Shown here: in pieces, positions 21,011 to 33,700 of the stretch
How positions within the stretch are numbered: position 1 is the stretch's first letter
Layout: each line of letters opens with the position of its first letter
DNA from: Sipunculus nudus
Taxonomy: Eukaryota; Annelida; Sipuncula; Golfingiida; Sipunculidae
Reading direction: 5' to 3'
Length of the DNA: 64,000 bases
Assembly (NCBI GenBank): GCA_026874595.1
Contig: CM049319.1
Location: forward strand, 63,062,917 to 63,126,916
The notes under the pieces: generated by a model
Told to the model about the DNA's origin: nothing
What the model saw: only the letters and a program-made list of their open reading frames with translations
Databases searched by the model: none
Translations under genes and position numbers: made by a program

Positions 21011-23822
21011 GTTAAAAAAACCGCATGATATAGGATTAAATTTGATAACAGGTAAAGTCTGAGCTTTACATACAAAAAAGCATATCATAACACATACGTC
21101 TTAAACACAACTGTTTATGACATATATATACCCTGATTGTATTACGTTTCCACCGATTGTTGATAACTACCGTTGCATGGATTCATACAATGTTTCTCAT
21201 AGCAAAACAACAGTCGCGACTTAATTAATTTTTTTATGAAGTTACTCAAGGACAGAGGAATGACCGGTGTTGCCGAGGGTAGTTATTGTTCCGTTCATTG
21301 TTAAAAAGGACTCAGTGTTAACAGACAAATTGTGATTTAATTTCTGCTCATAGTTTAGTTACTGCCAGTGCAGTCACACTCAACAGGCTTCCTTGGTGGG
21401 TTACATGTCCCGCCATCTGTCGGATTTAAACCGAGTCTGAGTTGGCTGCTGGTCACGGGTTGCCATTAATAATGTGGTTGCTTTTTAGTCGCATGGGTTT
21501 CAAAATCGTGGTATTAGAGAAAGAAAAATTAAATGACCCGAGAAATAAAACCTTCGTGAATAAGAGTTTAAATAAGGCAATTTTAAAAAAGAAAAAGATT
21601 GACATTATGCAAAAAAAAAAAAAAAAAAAAATGACCGTGTATGTTCAAAGATTATTTTTTTAAATGAAAATATCTGCCATTAAAGAACAAAATTTTTAAT
21701 AAGATTTTGTGCACAAAATATTTGATAAAATTTATTCAAATAATAATGGTCTTACCCTGTGTATAGGTCTTGTTTTGTGAAATTGCAAAAATTGGAACCT
21801 TCGCGAAAAAAATGGAAAAGTGAAAATCGCGAAATTTTAACCCCGCGAATATGAAGCCGACAACAGTAAGTATTCCATGAGTCACGACACTGACGATATA
21901 GAGAAGTGAATGGTTTGCTGTGGTTGGCTCTAGTCATTATGCCAGGCTGTATTAAAAAATGTTTGATTGTAACGTGTGTCTAGCATAATTTCAACCAATA
22001 CTGACCGCGTTGTTCAGTAGTTTTAAATATGTTGCAGATCAAAGAAATGTTGTCCAAATGCCTGTTTGAGATTGACTGGAAGGCTCATTTTGGTTTCACT
22101 GTGTCGGGGAAAGAATTATTATCTTAGAAGATCTAGAATCTTCCCGCAAAATAAAAAGAGAATTCTCAGTCTTTCTGGGATAAATATGAATTGCATTCTC
22201 TTCCGGGAGGATTGAGAATTCCAATAATTACCAGAAGAGACTAAAACATGGAATAAATGACGTTTGTCATTTATCCCGGGAATAACAAAAATCATTTTAT
22301 GCCAGCTTTGAATCGGCTAAATGCACCTATAACGTTCGGTAATCAAACGACTTTATTGTATTTTCGACATTAACATTGCGTTCAAGGCAATCCTGTTTCA
22401 AGTATAGTCTGTGTTAACTGCCAAACTTCTGTGGTAAACATAAACCCTTCTTATTGTCCTGTTATTGTCTATAAATACGATATATTTACATATATTGTCA
22501 AACATAATAATAAGCTGTGATTATTTTTATTATGTCTTTATTGATTCTGTCAGCATGTATATACAAAGTTTATTAGTGATACTTACGATCAATCCTTTTC
22601 ATATATAATACATGTTCTCTTGTAATTAACAAATTAATGCATGGATTTGCCAACATAGCATTTGTATCACTCATAAATATCTTATTGCCATTCCCCCTTA
22701 ATTCACACAATATTATACCAAGTTTTACGGTCCCAGTTCCATAAAACAGAGGGAGTTCACTGCTAAAAGCGTGGGTGACAACTAAGCCGCAGGTCACGCA
22801 TATTGTCATGTAATGTCACATAATGGCGAAGCTTTTCCACAGGTGTCGAGGCAAATGGAATTTCCTTGAACGTAACCCATGCATTCATTAACACTTCAAA
22901 AGACAAATTTTCTGCTTGTATTCGTTTTTTACATTAAAGTTCACCAGTACTTTCAGTTACAAACCGTAATGTATGATATTAGCATGTGGGCGATTTAACC
23001 TTTGTTTTACTGGCCGCGTCGATTCCAACCAGACTTTCAACTACGCGCTTGTACACAAAAATCTCAGAAAAGTAGCAACATGATATAGAAAATCATAAAT
23101 TAACCAAAAAGGTTAAGGTATTTAAAATGCAAAAAAAAGTAAATTTATAACATGTAAATAATGTAAAATTGCAACATTAGGCCGATAGATTAAAGCGTTT
23201 TAAATCATACCACACTACGTTCAATACTAGAAAGCAGAGAACGCATGCCTCCACCAATATTCTGGATCACCAGATTATACCAGGATCCTGAACCAAAGAA
23301 GGAATGTGCTGCGTAAGCGCAGGAACTACATGAATCCAAGATGTTTTCATAATCCCCCTGTGATCTCTTTTTCTCAGCCACTCGTTAATGACTGGTGTCT
23401 CACACGTGCTTTCCTAGCCTATACTTCGCGTCATCAAGAAGTTTCCATGTACAAATAATTTCTTTTCTTTCGATTCTTGCTCAAAACATCTACTACTTTA
23501 TTGTTTGCTGCTGGAATTTCATTTGGGGTACCAGCATAATACATAAATGGTCGCGATATATCCTTTCTAAGTCGTACAACTAGAACACTGCTTGCAGAGA
23601 GAGAATATGCCGAAATTTTACAGCACTCTCAACTTTTAACTTTGTATATGTTCAAAAGTTTTACTGTGATCTTAACGTGCTCCTTTTTAATTTTTGAAAC
23701 ATGTCATAGACAATGCCACTGAATATATATGTATATATGTATAATAGTAGGCGTTTAATCAAAACGTTAAAGTTTCAAGGAAATATGCCGATGATAACTA
23801 AATATCCGTGAGTCTAACACTG
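21011..23822 (-). other. Intron segment, little recognisable
   Basis: AT-rich. Poly-A at 21610-21630. 22100-22280 contains inverted words (gggataaat / atttatccc; gagaattc) that could be a decayed palindromic element. I see no exon. Confidence 0.5.
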
Positions 23823-26679
23823 ATTTTTAGTTCAGCTGAATGAAAGTCATCTGAGCTACAGCGATCACTCTTTGTCCGTCTGGTCGTCTGTCGGTCCGTT
23901 AACAGGGCACAAATCTTAACTGCTGGACCTGAAATCTTCTCACTTGGCATCCTCGGAGGTCCATAGAAATCTCTTTGGAAACCTCAAATTAGGTCTCTGA
24001 TAACCATTCTCCGAGCTATGGGTCTCGTAAGTACCCCCCAGAATAATCAAAAGTTTGATACAAAAGCTCACGTATCTGAATAACTACTGCATCGATCACT
24101 ATGATTCTTTGCATGAATATTGATCATGGAATGTTCCATCAGTTCCTGCAAACCGGTGGCGCCACCTGTATTTGTTTTCTTATTTTTACGATTTTTTTCT
24201 CTATTTTTGAGACCTTCAAAGAAGTCGTCAATTGTTAACAAGGCGTACATCGTGAACGCTGGTCTTGGAATCTTCTTACTTGAGGAAAAGTCTATGTGGA
24301 AATGTGAAATTAGGTATCTGTTACCCATATTCTTGGAGCTATGGGGCTCAAAAGAACCCCTCAGAATAATTATAAATTTAATACAAAAGTTCCAGTATCT
24401 GAATAACTAATGCATTAATCACCATGATTTTTTGCATGCATAATGATCATGGTCTGTTTCTTAAGTTCTGCATACTGGTGGTGCCACCTGTATTTTTTTT
24501 TCGAATTTTCACGCATTTTTTCCTCTACTTTTGAGACCTTCAAATAAAGCCTAATTTGTTAACAAGCACAAATCGTGAACGCTGGACCTAGAATCTTCAT
24601 ACTCGACATCGAGTGAGATCATTGAAAAATATCCTTGTAAACCTGATATTAGGTCTCTGTTACCTATATTCTCTAGGCTATGGGGCTCGAAAGTACCTCA
24701 CAGTATAATTATCTGAATAACTACTGCATTGATTGCTGTGATTCTTTGCATGCTTTTCGATCATGGAGTGCTTCATCAGTTCCTGTAGACTGGTGGCGCG
24801 ACCTGTATTTTTTTTTATTTTTCATGCATTTTTTCTCTATTTTTGATACTTTCGAATGAAGCAGTCATCTGTTAACAAGGCACAAATCGTCAATGTTTGA
24901 CCTAGAATCTTTTAACTTGACAATCAGGGAGGTCCATAAAAAGTCTTTATGGAAACCTGAAATTAGGTCTCTTTTACCCATATCCTCTGAGCAATGAGGC
25001 TCGTAAGTACCCCAAGAATAATTAAAAATGTGATACAAAAGCTTCTGTTTTTGAATAACTAATGCATTGATTGCTATGATTCTTAGCATGCTTTTTTGAT
25101 CATGGAGTGCTTCATCAGTTCCTAGAGTGGTGGCTACACACCCCGCCCCCCCCCCCCCATCATGAGGCCATGAGGCATGTTGTTTTCAGTGCCGTCGTCT
25201 GTCATCGCCGTCCTCATCTGTAGGATATCTTGTGAACGCGATAACTTTTGAAGGGCTGCATATTTTCTGCCTAAATTTGAAACACTCAATTGTTCATACC
25301 AAAATCGCGCATGAGTTTGAAAACCAGTGACCTTGGCCTTCATCTTCAAGGTAAAATCTGCCAAAATGTGAATTTTTTTGTGAACCCCATACCTTTTGAA
25401 GTATTCCACATTTTTTCCTCAAATTTGGTACATATATTATTTCTGCCAAGTTCTTGGAAGATTTCGAAAACCGGTGACCTTGACCATCATCTTCAAGGTC
25501 AAATCTGCCAAAATGTAAAATAATAACCCCATAACTTTTGAAGTATTATATATTTTGTCCTCGAATTTGATACAACAATTGTTCCTACTAAATTCAAGGA
25601 CAAGTTAAAAAAAAAGTGACCTTGACCTTCATCTTCAAGGTCAAATCTGCAGAAATATGACAGTTTTTGTGAACCCCATAACTTTTGAAGTATTTTACAT
25701 TTTGTCCTCAAGTTTGATAGACCAACTGTTTCTACAATGTTCTCTTACAAGCTCAAAACCTGGTGACCTATACCTTTCTCTTTAAGGTTAAATTGCCGAA
25801 ATGTAACATTTTATGAACCCCATAAGTTTGTAGTATTCCAATTTTTTCCTCAAATTTGGTACACCAATTGTTACATCAAGCTCTCGGACGAGTTTGAAAC
25901 CTGGTGACCTTGACCAATATCTTCAAGGTCAAATCAGTGGAATTATAGTTATTGTCCTGTGGACAAGATAATTTTTGAAATCTTGGACGTGATAGAAATC
26001 CTGTGACCTTGACTTTGATCTTTAAGGTCAAATTTATGCAATTCTAGGCATATTTTTACCCCAATAACTTTGTACACAAGTTCTTTCTGCTAAAATGTTA
26101 TCAGAGTTTGAAAAGCGGTGACCTTGACCTTCAAGGTCTTATCTGCTTAGATCGAGATTCATTGTTTAAAGATATTGCATATTTTACTCCTAATGTTATG
26201 GGATGACCCATAGGGGGAGACATATATATGTTTAGCGCTGCAAAAACAGAGCCATTCTAGTTTCAATTATTTACACATTTTATGTCTATTTTTGAAAACT
26301 TCAAATGAAGCTATATTTCGCAAATTAGGAGAGAAAACATGATTTTGAAGCACCAAGTGAGTCAGATGAGGCATAAATTGTATCCATTTGGCCTAAAATC
26401 CTCATACATGACTTTCAGGTAGGTCCCTTAAAAACTCCTTGGAAATCTGAAATGTCACTCTGACCCATTTTCTACAAGCTGTGTGAAAGAACTTGATTTT
26501 AACACTAAATTAGTCAGGAGGGCATAAATGGTAGCAGCTGCATGTAGATTAAGGTCACTGTAACCTATATCTAAGGGCTATTGGCAAAATGCATGATTTT
26601 GACTCTGAGAGTCTTTTTGCCCATTGTTCAAGGCTCCTTGAATTCAGCTGAGCGTCATGGCCTACGGGCCACTTGTTTT
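23823..26679 (+). mobile_element. Helentron-like non-autonomous element E1
   Basis: The 5' terminus 'tttttagttcagctgaatg' leads into 'agtcatctgagctacagcg' and 'atcactctttgtccgtc'. The 3' terminus reads 'ttcagctgagcgtcatggcc', then tac and 'gggccacttgttt', a GGCC-loop-GGCC hairpin just before the end. The same two termini, with different but still paired hairpin bases, bound the element at 28268-31824. Inside are about four type-A units (23880-25130) and about seven type-B units (25200-26180). No Rep/helicase is present. A subterminal TCAGCTGA near each end plus a 3' hairpin is the layout known for Helentron/HINE elements; the assignment is inference. Confidence 0.65.
25200..26180 (+). repeat. 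Type-B tandem array, unit about 145 bp
   Basis: About seven units, each with 'ccttgaccttcatcttcaag' (an imperfect palindrome), 'gtcaaatctgccaaaatgt', 'aaccccataacttttgaagt' and 'cctcaaatttggtac'. Divergence increases toward the right end. It lies within E1. Confidence 0.9.
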
Positions 26680-28267
26680 CAGTTGGGTCTGCGATATATG
26701 CATTTCAATATTGAGTTAAGTACTAATTACAAATCAAGTAAACCAAACATAATATACGAAGCACGAGCCAGCATGTGAGAGAACCGCTAATTGAATTAAT
26801 TGATTAACATGTCTGCAGGCGAGGAGAGTTTCAGATCACTGTAAATTAGACAGTACCCATCTGGTCTGTTTTTGTACTGTACAGCCACAAAGCAGTCTCT
26901 TCTTAAGAAGCACTGCATCAGTTCTGACCAAAACTGAAAGATTATTACAACGTGCGATGTATTTTGACCACCAGTGGGCGATCATTATGTTGTAACATTC
27001 AGTTATTAAATTTATTATGCAAATGTAAAAGTTAGGTTCCCTGTATTACCATTAGTACTATTACTTTCAGTGTTTCTTCACTTTCTACATGAAATTATTG
27101 TGTAGTTTATCCTAATCTGGTACAAAACATTAAAATACTGTACAGCAAATTACTGTACTTGTTGTATTTATCTTAATAATTGGTACCTAACCATGGCCTT
27201 TTCAACTTGACCTTTCGTTATAAATAACGCTTTAAGAGCTGATCTCGGTACCAGAGGCGCAATTTTCTTACGCAGTGTTGGTGGTGGTGGTGGGCGCCGG
27301 GGGGGGGGGGGGGGGGTATTTTCAAGCAGGGGCAACCGTCGAGGGTGCAGTGGCGCGAACTATCTTCATTGGGGGATGACTTGCAGTGGGAGGGTAATCA
27401 AAGTCAACTTTTTTTTATTAATGCACACACACACACATACAAGGTTTTATGGGGCGACCGTCGAGGGTGCAGTGGCGCGAATTATCTTCATTGGGGGATG
27501 ACTTGCAGTGGGAGGGTAATCAAAGTCAACTTTTTTTATTAATACACACACACACACACATACAAGGTATTATGTTTTCCATATAGGTTACTTCAGATCC
27601 AGGTTTAGATGTATAATATTTCATAGTAGACTCAGAAATGGAATCAAAATCTGTATTTCTAATTATTAAAATATTTAATTTCCAGTATATAAATATAATT
27701 CTCTGTATACCAGGGTAGATGATTACACTGACCATGCCCCCCCCCATGCCTTGCTGAAGTGTGTGGTGTAGGAATTTGGGGGGGGGGGGGGGGTCAGGGT
27801 GGCGGTGACGTGGTAGTCATGCCCCCCCCGTGCGTTTTGGAAATCTATAAAAATTTCATTCAAGATATAAGCAATATTGGAGCGATTTGAAAATAAAGAA
27901 CAGGGAAAAGTTTTGCTTCAGAAACCAACTAAAAGTAAAACCACATTGCCTTAAACGTTCTAATCTATAAAACCGGCATGATTTTTTTTTAATTTGAGCA
28001 ATTTGACTGGATATTACGTTGTCATAGGACATCTGAATCATGTCATATTGTTAGTCATATTGGTATTTTATCCATCTTTATTTCATTATATCTTAAAGAC
28101 TGCGGTTCATTGATAGTTGAGGAACATTGCAAGAAAGTGGCACATTCGTATTAAAAGGTTGTATTTTACAAATTGCAAATCGAGCCTTTTTTAATGACAA
28201 AATAACATTAAATTTACTAAATGCGGGGGCGGATAGGGGATATAACATGATATGTCCCCGATAGTTG
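26680..28267 (-). other. Spacer between E1 and E2 with a 118-bp tandem duplication
   Basis: 27331-27445 and 27453-27570 are near-identical copies (core 'accgtcgagggtgcagtggc' ... 'gatgacttgcagtgggaggg') each ending in (AC)n and 'acatacaaggt'. G-runs lie at 27299-27316 and 27778-27793. No coding exon recognised. Confidence 0.8.
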
Positions 28268-31200
28268 AAACAAGTGACCCTTGGGTCATGACGCTCAGCT
28301 GAATGGGAAGAGATTAGCTAAAGGAAATTTTATCATCTGAATGGTAGTATATACCCATTCAACTGAAGCATCAAACAGATTAACCAACAGGCCAAGATTG
28401 TGTCTGTTTTTATATATCTCAAAAAAAGAGAAAAAGTGCGTAAAAAATACAGGTTGCTCCACCAGTCTGCAGAAACTCAAAAAAGACTTAATGGTCAATA
28501 TGCATGCAAAGAATCATGGTGATCTCTGCATTAGTTGTTCAGATACTTCAGCTTTTGTATCAAATTTTCCATTATTCTGAGGGATACTTCGGAGTCCTAA
28601 AGCTTGAAGGATACGGGTAACAGAGACCTAATTTCAGGTTGCCACAGACACTTTTCATGGGCCTCCTTGCATGACAAGAATGAAGATTCTAAGTCCAGTT
28701 GTTACGATTTGTACCCTGTTGACAGATAACCTATTCTTTAAAGGTCTCAAAAATAGAGAAAAAAAATCGTAAAAATTTGAAAAAAATAGAGGTGGCACAC
28801 CCAGTCTGCAGAAACTGATGGAACACCTCATGATCAATATTTATGCCAAAAATCATGACCATCAGTGTTGTAGTTATTAAGATTCTGCTGTTTTTGTATC
28901 AAATTTTTCATTATTATGGGGGGTATTTTGGAGCCATACAGCTTAAAGGATATGGGTAACAGAGACCTAATATCAGGTTTCCATTGAGGCTTTTCATGGG
29001 TCTCCCTATGTGTCAAGAATGAAGATTCTAGGTCAAGTTGTTATGATTTGGGCCCTGTTAACAGATGTTCATATCTTTATAGGACTCAAAAATAGAGAAA
29101 AAAATCGTAAAAAAGCTGAACAAATGCAGGTGGTGCCACCAGTCTGCAGAAACTGATGAAACACTCCATGATCAATATCCTTGCAAACAATTATGGTGAT
29201 CTCTGCATTAGTTGTTCAGATACTTCAGTGTTGTATCAAATTTTCCATTATTCTGAGCTGTACTTTGGAGTGCCATAGCTCAAAGGATATGGGTAACAGA
29301 GACTTAATTTCAGGTTTCCATGGAGACTTTTCATAGGTCTCTCACTGTGTCAAGAATGAAGATTCTAGGTCCAGTCTTTACGATTTGTGCCCTGTTAACA
29401 GATGTTCACATTTTTAAAGGTCTCAAAAATTGAGAAAACTATTCGTAAGTAAACGAAAAATACACATGGCGCCACCAGTCTGCAGAAACTGATGAATCAC
29501 CTCTTGATCAATATGTATGCCGAAAATCATGACCATCAGTGGTGTAGTTATTGAGATGTTGCAGTTTGTTTTTATCAAATTTTTCATTATTCTGGGGGGG
29601 GGGGGGGGGTGGTAATTGGGAGCCACACAGCTCAAAGGATATGGGAAACAGAGAGACCTTATTTCAGGTTTCCATGGAGACTTATCATAGGTCTCTCAAT
29701 GTGTCAAGAAGGAAGATTCTAGGTCCAGTCTAAACGATTTGTGCCCTGTTAACAGATGTTCACATTTTTAAAGACCTCAAAAACAGGGAAAACAATTCTT
29801 AAAGAATCTAAAAATACAGGTGGCGCCACCAGTCTGCAGAAACTGATGGAACATCTCATGATCAATATGTATGCAAAAAATCAGTATGAAATTTTTGACT
29901 ATTTTGGGGGGGGGGGGGGTACTTTGGGGCCCCATAGCTCGAAGGATTTGGGTAACAGAGACCTAATTTCAGGTTTCCATGGAGACTTTTCATAGGTCTC
30001 TCACTGTGTCAAGAATGAAGATTCTAGGTCCAGTCTTTACGATTTGTGCCCTGTTAACAGATGTTCACATTTTTAAAGGTCTCAAAAATTGAGAAAACTA
30101 TTCGTAAGTAAACGAAAAATACACATGGCGCCACCAGTCTGCAGAAACTGATGAATCACCTCTTGATCAATATGTATGCCGAAAATCATGACCATCAGTG
30201 GTGTAGTTATTGAGATGTTGCAGTTTGTTTTTATCAAATTTTTCATTATTCTGGGGGGGGGGGGGGGGGTGGTAATTGGGAGCCACACAGCTCAAAGGAT
30301 ATGGGAAACAGAGAGACCTTATTTCAGGTTTCCATGGAGACTTATCATAGGTCTCTCAATGTGTCAAGAAGGAAGATTCTAGGTCCAGTCTAAACGATTT
30401 GTGCCCTGTTAACAGATGTTCACATTTTTAAAGACCTCAAAAACAGGGAAAACAATTCTTAAAGAATCTAAAAATACAGGTGGCGCCACCAGTCTGCAGA
30501 AACTGATGGAACATCTCATGATCAATATGTATGCAAAAAATCAGTATGAAATTTTTGACTATTTTGGGGGGGGGGGGTACTTTGGGGCCCCATAGCTCGA
30601 AGGATTTGGGTAACAGAGACTTAATTTCAGGTTTCCATGGAGACTTTTCATAGGTCTCTCACTGTGTCAAGAATGAAGATTCTAGGTCCAGTCCATACGA
30701 TTTGTGCCATGTTAACAGATGATCACATTTTTAAAGGTCTCAAAATTAGAGAAAAATATTCGTAAAAAATCGAAAAATACAGGTGGCGCCACCAGTTTGC
30801 AGGAACTGATGGAACATCTCATGATCAATATTTATGCCGCAAATCAAGACCATCAGTGTTGTAGTTATTGAGATGTTACAGTTTGTTTTTATCAAATTTT
30901 TCATTATTCTGGGGAGTAATTGGGAGCCCTACAGCTCAAAGGATATGGGTAACAGAGACCTAATTTCACGTTTCCATAGAGACATTTCATAGTCCCCTTA
31001 ATGTGTCAAGAATAAAGATTCAAGGTCCAGTCTATACGATTTGGGCCTTCTTAACAGATGTTCACATTTTAAAGGGTCTCAAAAATAGAGAAAACAATTC
31101 GTAAAGAATTGAAAAATACAGGTGGCGCCACCAGTCTACAGAAACTGATGAAACACTCCATGATCAATATGTATGCCAAACATCATGACCATCAGTGATG

Positions 31201-31824
31201 TAGTTGATGAGATATTGAAGTTTTTGTATGAAATTTTTGTCTATTTTCGGGGGTAATTTGGGGCCCCATAGCTCAAAAGATATGGGTAACAGAGACCTAA
31301 TTTCAGGTTTCCATGGAGACTTTTTATAGGTCTCTCACTGTGTAAAGAATGAAGATTCTAGGTCCAGTTTCTACGATTTGTGCCTGGTTAACAGATGATC
31401 ACATTTTTAAAGGTCTCAAAAATTGAGAAAACTATTCGTAAAAAATCGAAAAATACATGTGGCGCCACCAGTCTGCAGGAACTGATGGAACATCTCATGA
31501 TCAATATGTGTGCAAAAATCATAACCATCAGGGATGTAGTTAATGAGATATTGAAGTTTTTGTATGAAATTTTTGACTATTCTGGGGGGTACTTTAGGGC
31601 CCCATAGCTCGAAGAATATAGGTAACAGAGACCTAATTTCTGGTTTCCAAGGAGATTTTTATGGACCTCTCAGAATCTCAAGTTACAAGATTCTAGGTCC
31701 AGTGGTTACGATTTGTGCCTGGTTAACAGACAGACAGACGGACGGACGGACGGACGGACAGACAAACGACGGACAAAGAGTGATCGCTATAGCTCAGATG
31801 ACTTACAGTCAGCTGAGCTAAAAA
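28268..31824 (-). mobile_element. Helentron-like non-autonomous element E2 (inverted)
   Basis: Read on the minus strand it starts 'tttttagctcagctgactg', 'agtcatctgagctatagcg', 'atcactctttgtccgtcg', then (GTCC)n at about 31765-31728. It ends 'cagctgagcgtcatgaccca' and 'agggtcacttgttt' at 28268. The interior has ten type-A units of about 320-350 bp, each with 'ggtggcgccacc', 'ctgttaacag' and 'atgatcaatatgtatgc'. Same family as E1 but without the type-B array. Several units are interrupted by G14-G16 runs. Confidence 0.65.
29340..30650 (-). repeat. Recent about 657-bp two-unit duplication within E2
   Basis: 29340-29996 and 29997-30650 are almost identical across two type-A units, including the odd 'cgtaagtaaacgaaaaat' variant and the 'atgtatgcaaaaaatcagta' variant. 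They differ mainly in G-run length. Other neighbouring units are much more diverged, so this is a recent unequal-exchange event. Confidence 0.85.
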
Positions 31825-31825
31825 T

Positions 31826-31920
31826 GGGGGGGGGGGGGGGAGACATGTCCCCACCAATGCTTTGTACACGGGGGGGGGGGGGGGGGAGGAGACATGTCCC
31901 CACCAATGCTTTGTACACGG
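31826..31920. repeat. Duplicated poly-G plus 'acatgtccccaccaatgctt' unit
   Basis: Two direct copies of a G15-G17 run followed by 'agacatgtccccaccaatgc' and 'tttgtacac', immediately beyond the E2 terminus. Confidence 0.9.
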
Positions 31921-33499
31921 CAATGGATGCCTTACTTCAGAGACAGCAGGCGTTTCATTCCCGATGATACTGAAGAAAATAGTAGTCCTCACAGTATTAC
32001 ATAAAGTGATTAATCCAAAATCTTTCCTAGGGTCTTTTATTAATTACATTTCAGAAAACGCAGGGTTATTATCAAGACAGGGGGTCAACAGTTGTTCTAT
32101 TACTATTACTATTACTTTCAAATCCTGATATTACTATTAATTATACTGATCGAAGGATTCTAGACCGTGCGCAGCCAATAGTGCTTTAAACTAGCAATCC
32201 ATGTATTATGTATTATTACAATCACATATATAAATAATATTAAAAGCATCCATATCACACTGTTACTTATACAATTTTCTTATTTTGTGTCTCTCATTTA
32301 CAGAAGGCCTAATGAAACTGGAGATCTTTATCATTTCTGCTTCATTATTTCTGTTCTTTTATATTTTGAAACCTCAATGATATTTGTACATTTTTTCTTC
32401 ATATTAATTTCACATAAATTTATTTTATAGTACATACTTCAGTTTAAATTTTATCTTCTTTCTCATACTTTTTAAGGATAGGTCGAAGGCCTATTCTATT
32501 GAATGAGGATGAAGGTATCAATATGATAAGAATGATATATTCTAGATTTCAGAAAAGTATCATAATAGTATCATGAGTGACAATTATTAAGGTTTATTAT
32601 TTTTATAAACGGTTGAAAATACTATTGAAGAAAATAAACCTTTTATCCATGGCGAGAATCTAAATGTTTAATAAATCCGTACTGAAACACTGTACTTGTA
32701 TGTCTCTTATCAAAGTTTTGACGAAATATTGTGGTTTTTTTTTCAGGTTAGACCCAAGAAACCGCCTTTTAAATTTTAGAGGCATTCTGGATCACGATAA
32801 TTTATTTTCATTTACCCTGGAGTAAGGGACCCCTTTGTTCCAGAAGCGGATCAAGCGGAGGATCTAGGGGGTCCGGAACCCCCCCCCCTTTTCAGCCGCT
32901 GCAACATTTTTAAAGGTTTTCTGACCAATTTTCCCGGCTTGGGCCCCCCTTTTTTCGGACCTTTTTTAGGCTTTGTCCTTAGTCCTCTCGAGTTGGACCG
33001 ATCCTTTTCCTCAGCCCCTGTGTTCTAGAGTTCGCTTGCGACTGAACCATGGAGCTGGTTGACCGTGGCACACATTTTTTTCCTGTGAATAACACGGTAA
33101 AGTTTGACAAGGAAACCGGTTTCTGTAGGTTTCAAAGCCGGGATATAGATGCTAATGCAAATAAATGGTTTAGCCACTTCGTATCTGTGTGATAGGTTTC
33201 CTATGCCTAAAGATACTCACCGTTATTATACAGGCTTAACCCATAACAATAACTGTTTCCTTTCAAACCAACGCTTCGAATTATTCAAGGTTATTCATTT
33301 TATGAAAGCAGTGTCTTTTGGAACGCCTCTTCCCCTCAACATCAAATTCGCCACAATTGTTTACAGCGTTTTGATTAATATCGCGTCCATACTTCATCAG
33401 TCTTGAAGTTTTCATGGTCATTATATCGAATATAATCGTTTGCTTGTTGCTATCGTGGTGCTCTTAGTTCACCGAAATGTACATTATAACCTAAAGCTT
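31921..33499 (-). other. Intron segment, no gene recognised
   Basis: AT-rich. The 85-codon plus-strand frame at 33149-33406 is unrecognised and has no supporting context. 32820-33010 is unusually C/T-rich. Confidence 0.5.
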
Positions 33500-33700
33500 T
33501 TTAAAGTCTAATTTATTATTTTGTATTAGTTCTCCTTCTTATTATTTATTTTACATTTGTATTGTAACTTGTATTTTTATATCATTGTAATTGATCAAAT
33601 TTTCTTTTAATTTATATTGGGCACAAAGGTCTTGTTTACAACATAAGTATTCAGCTGTTGCAGGCTACCCTGCAATATGCTGAAATAAATTAATAAATCG
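33500..33700 (+). repeat. LINE-type 3' tail with terminal stem-loop
   Basis: An A/T-rich 3' UTR-like stretch ends with the stem-loop 'gttgcaggctaccctgcaat' at about 33656-33675 followed by 'atgctgaaataaattaataa'. A hairpin directly before an A-rich, short-repeat tail is the usual 3' end of CR1/L2-type LINEs. No ORF tail is recognisable upstream. Confidence 0.45.
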
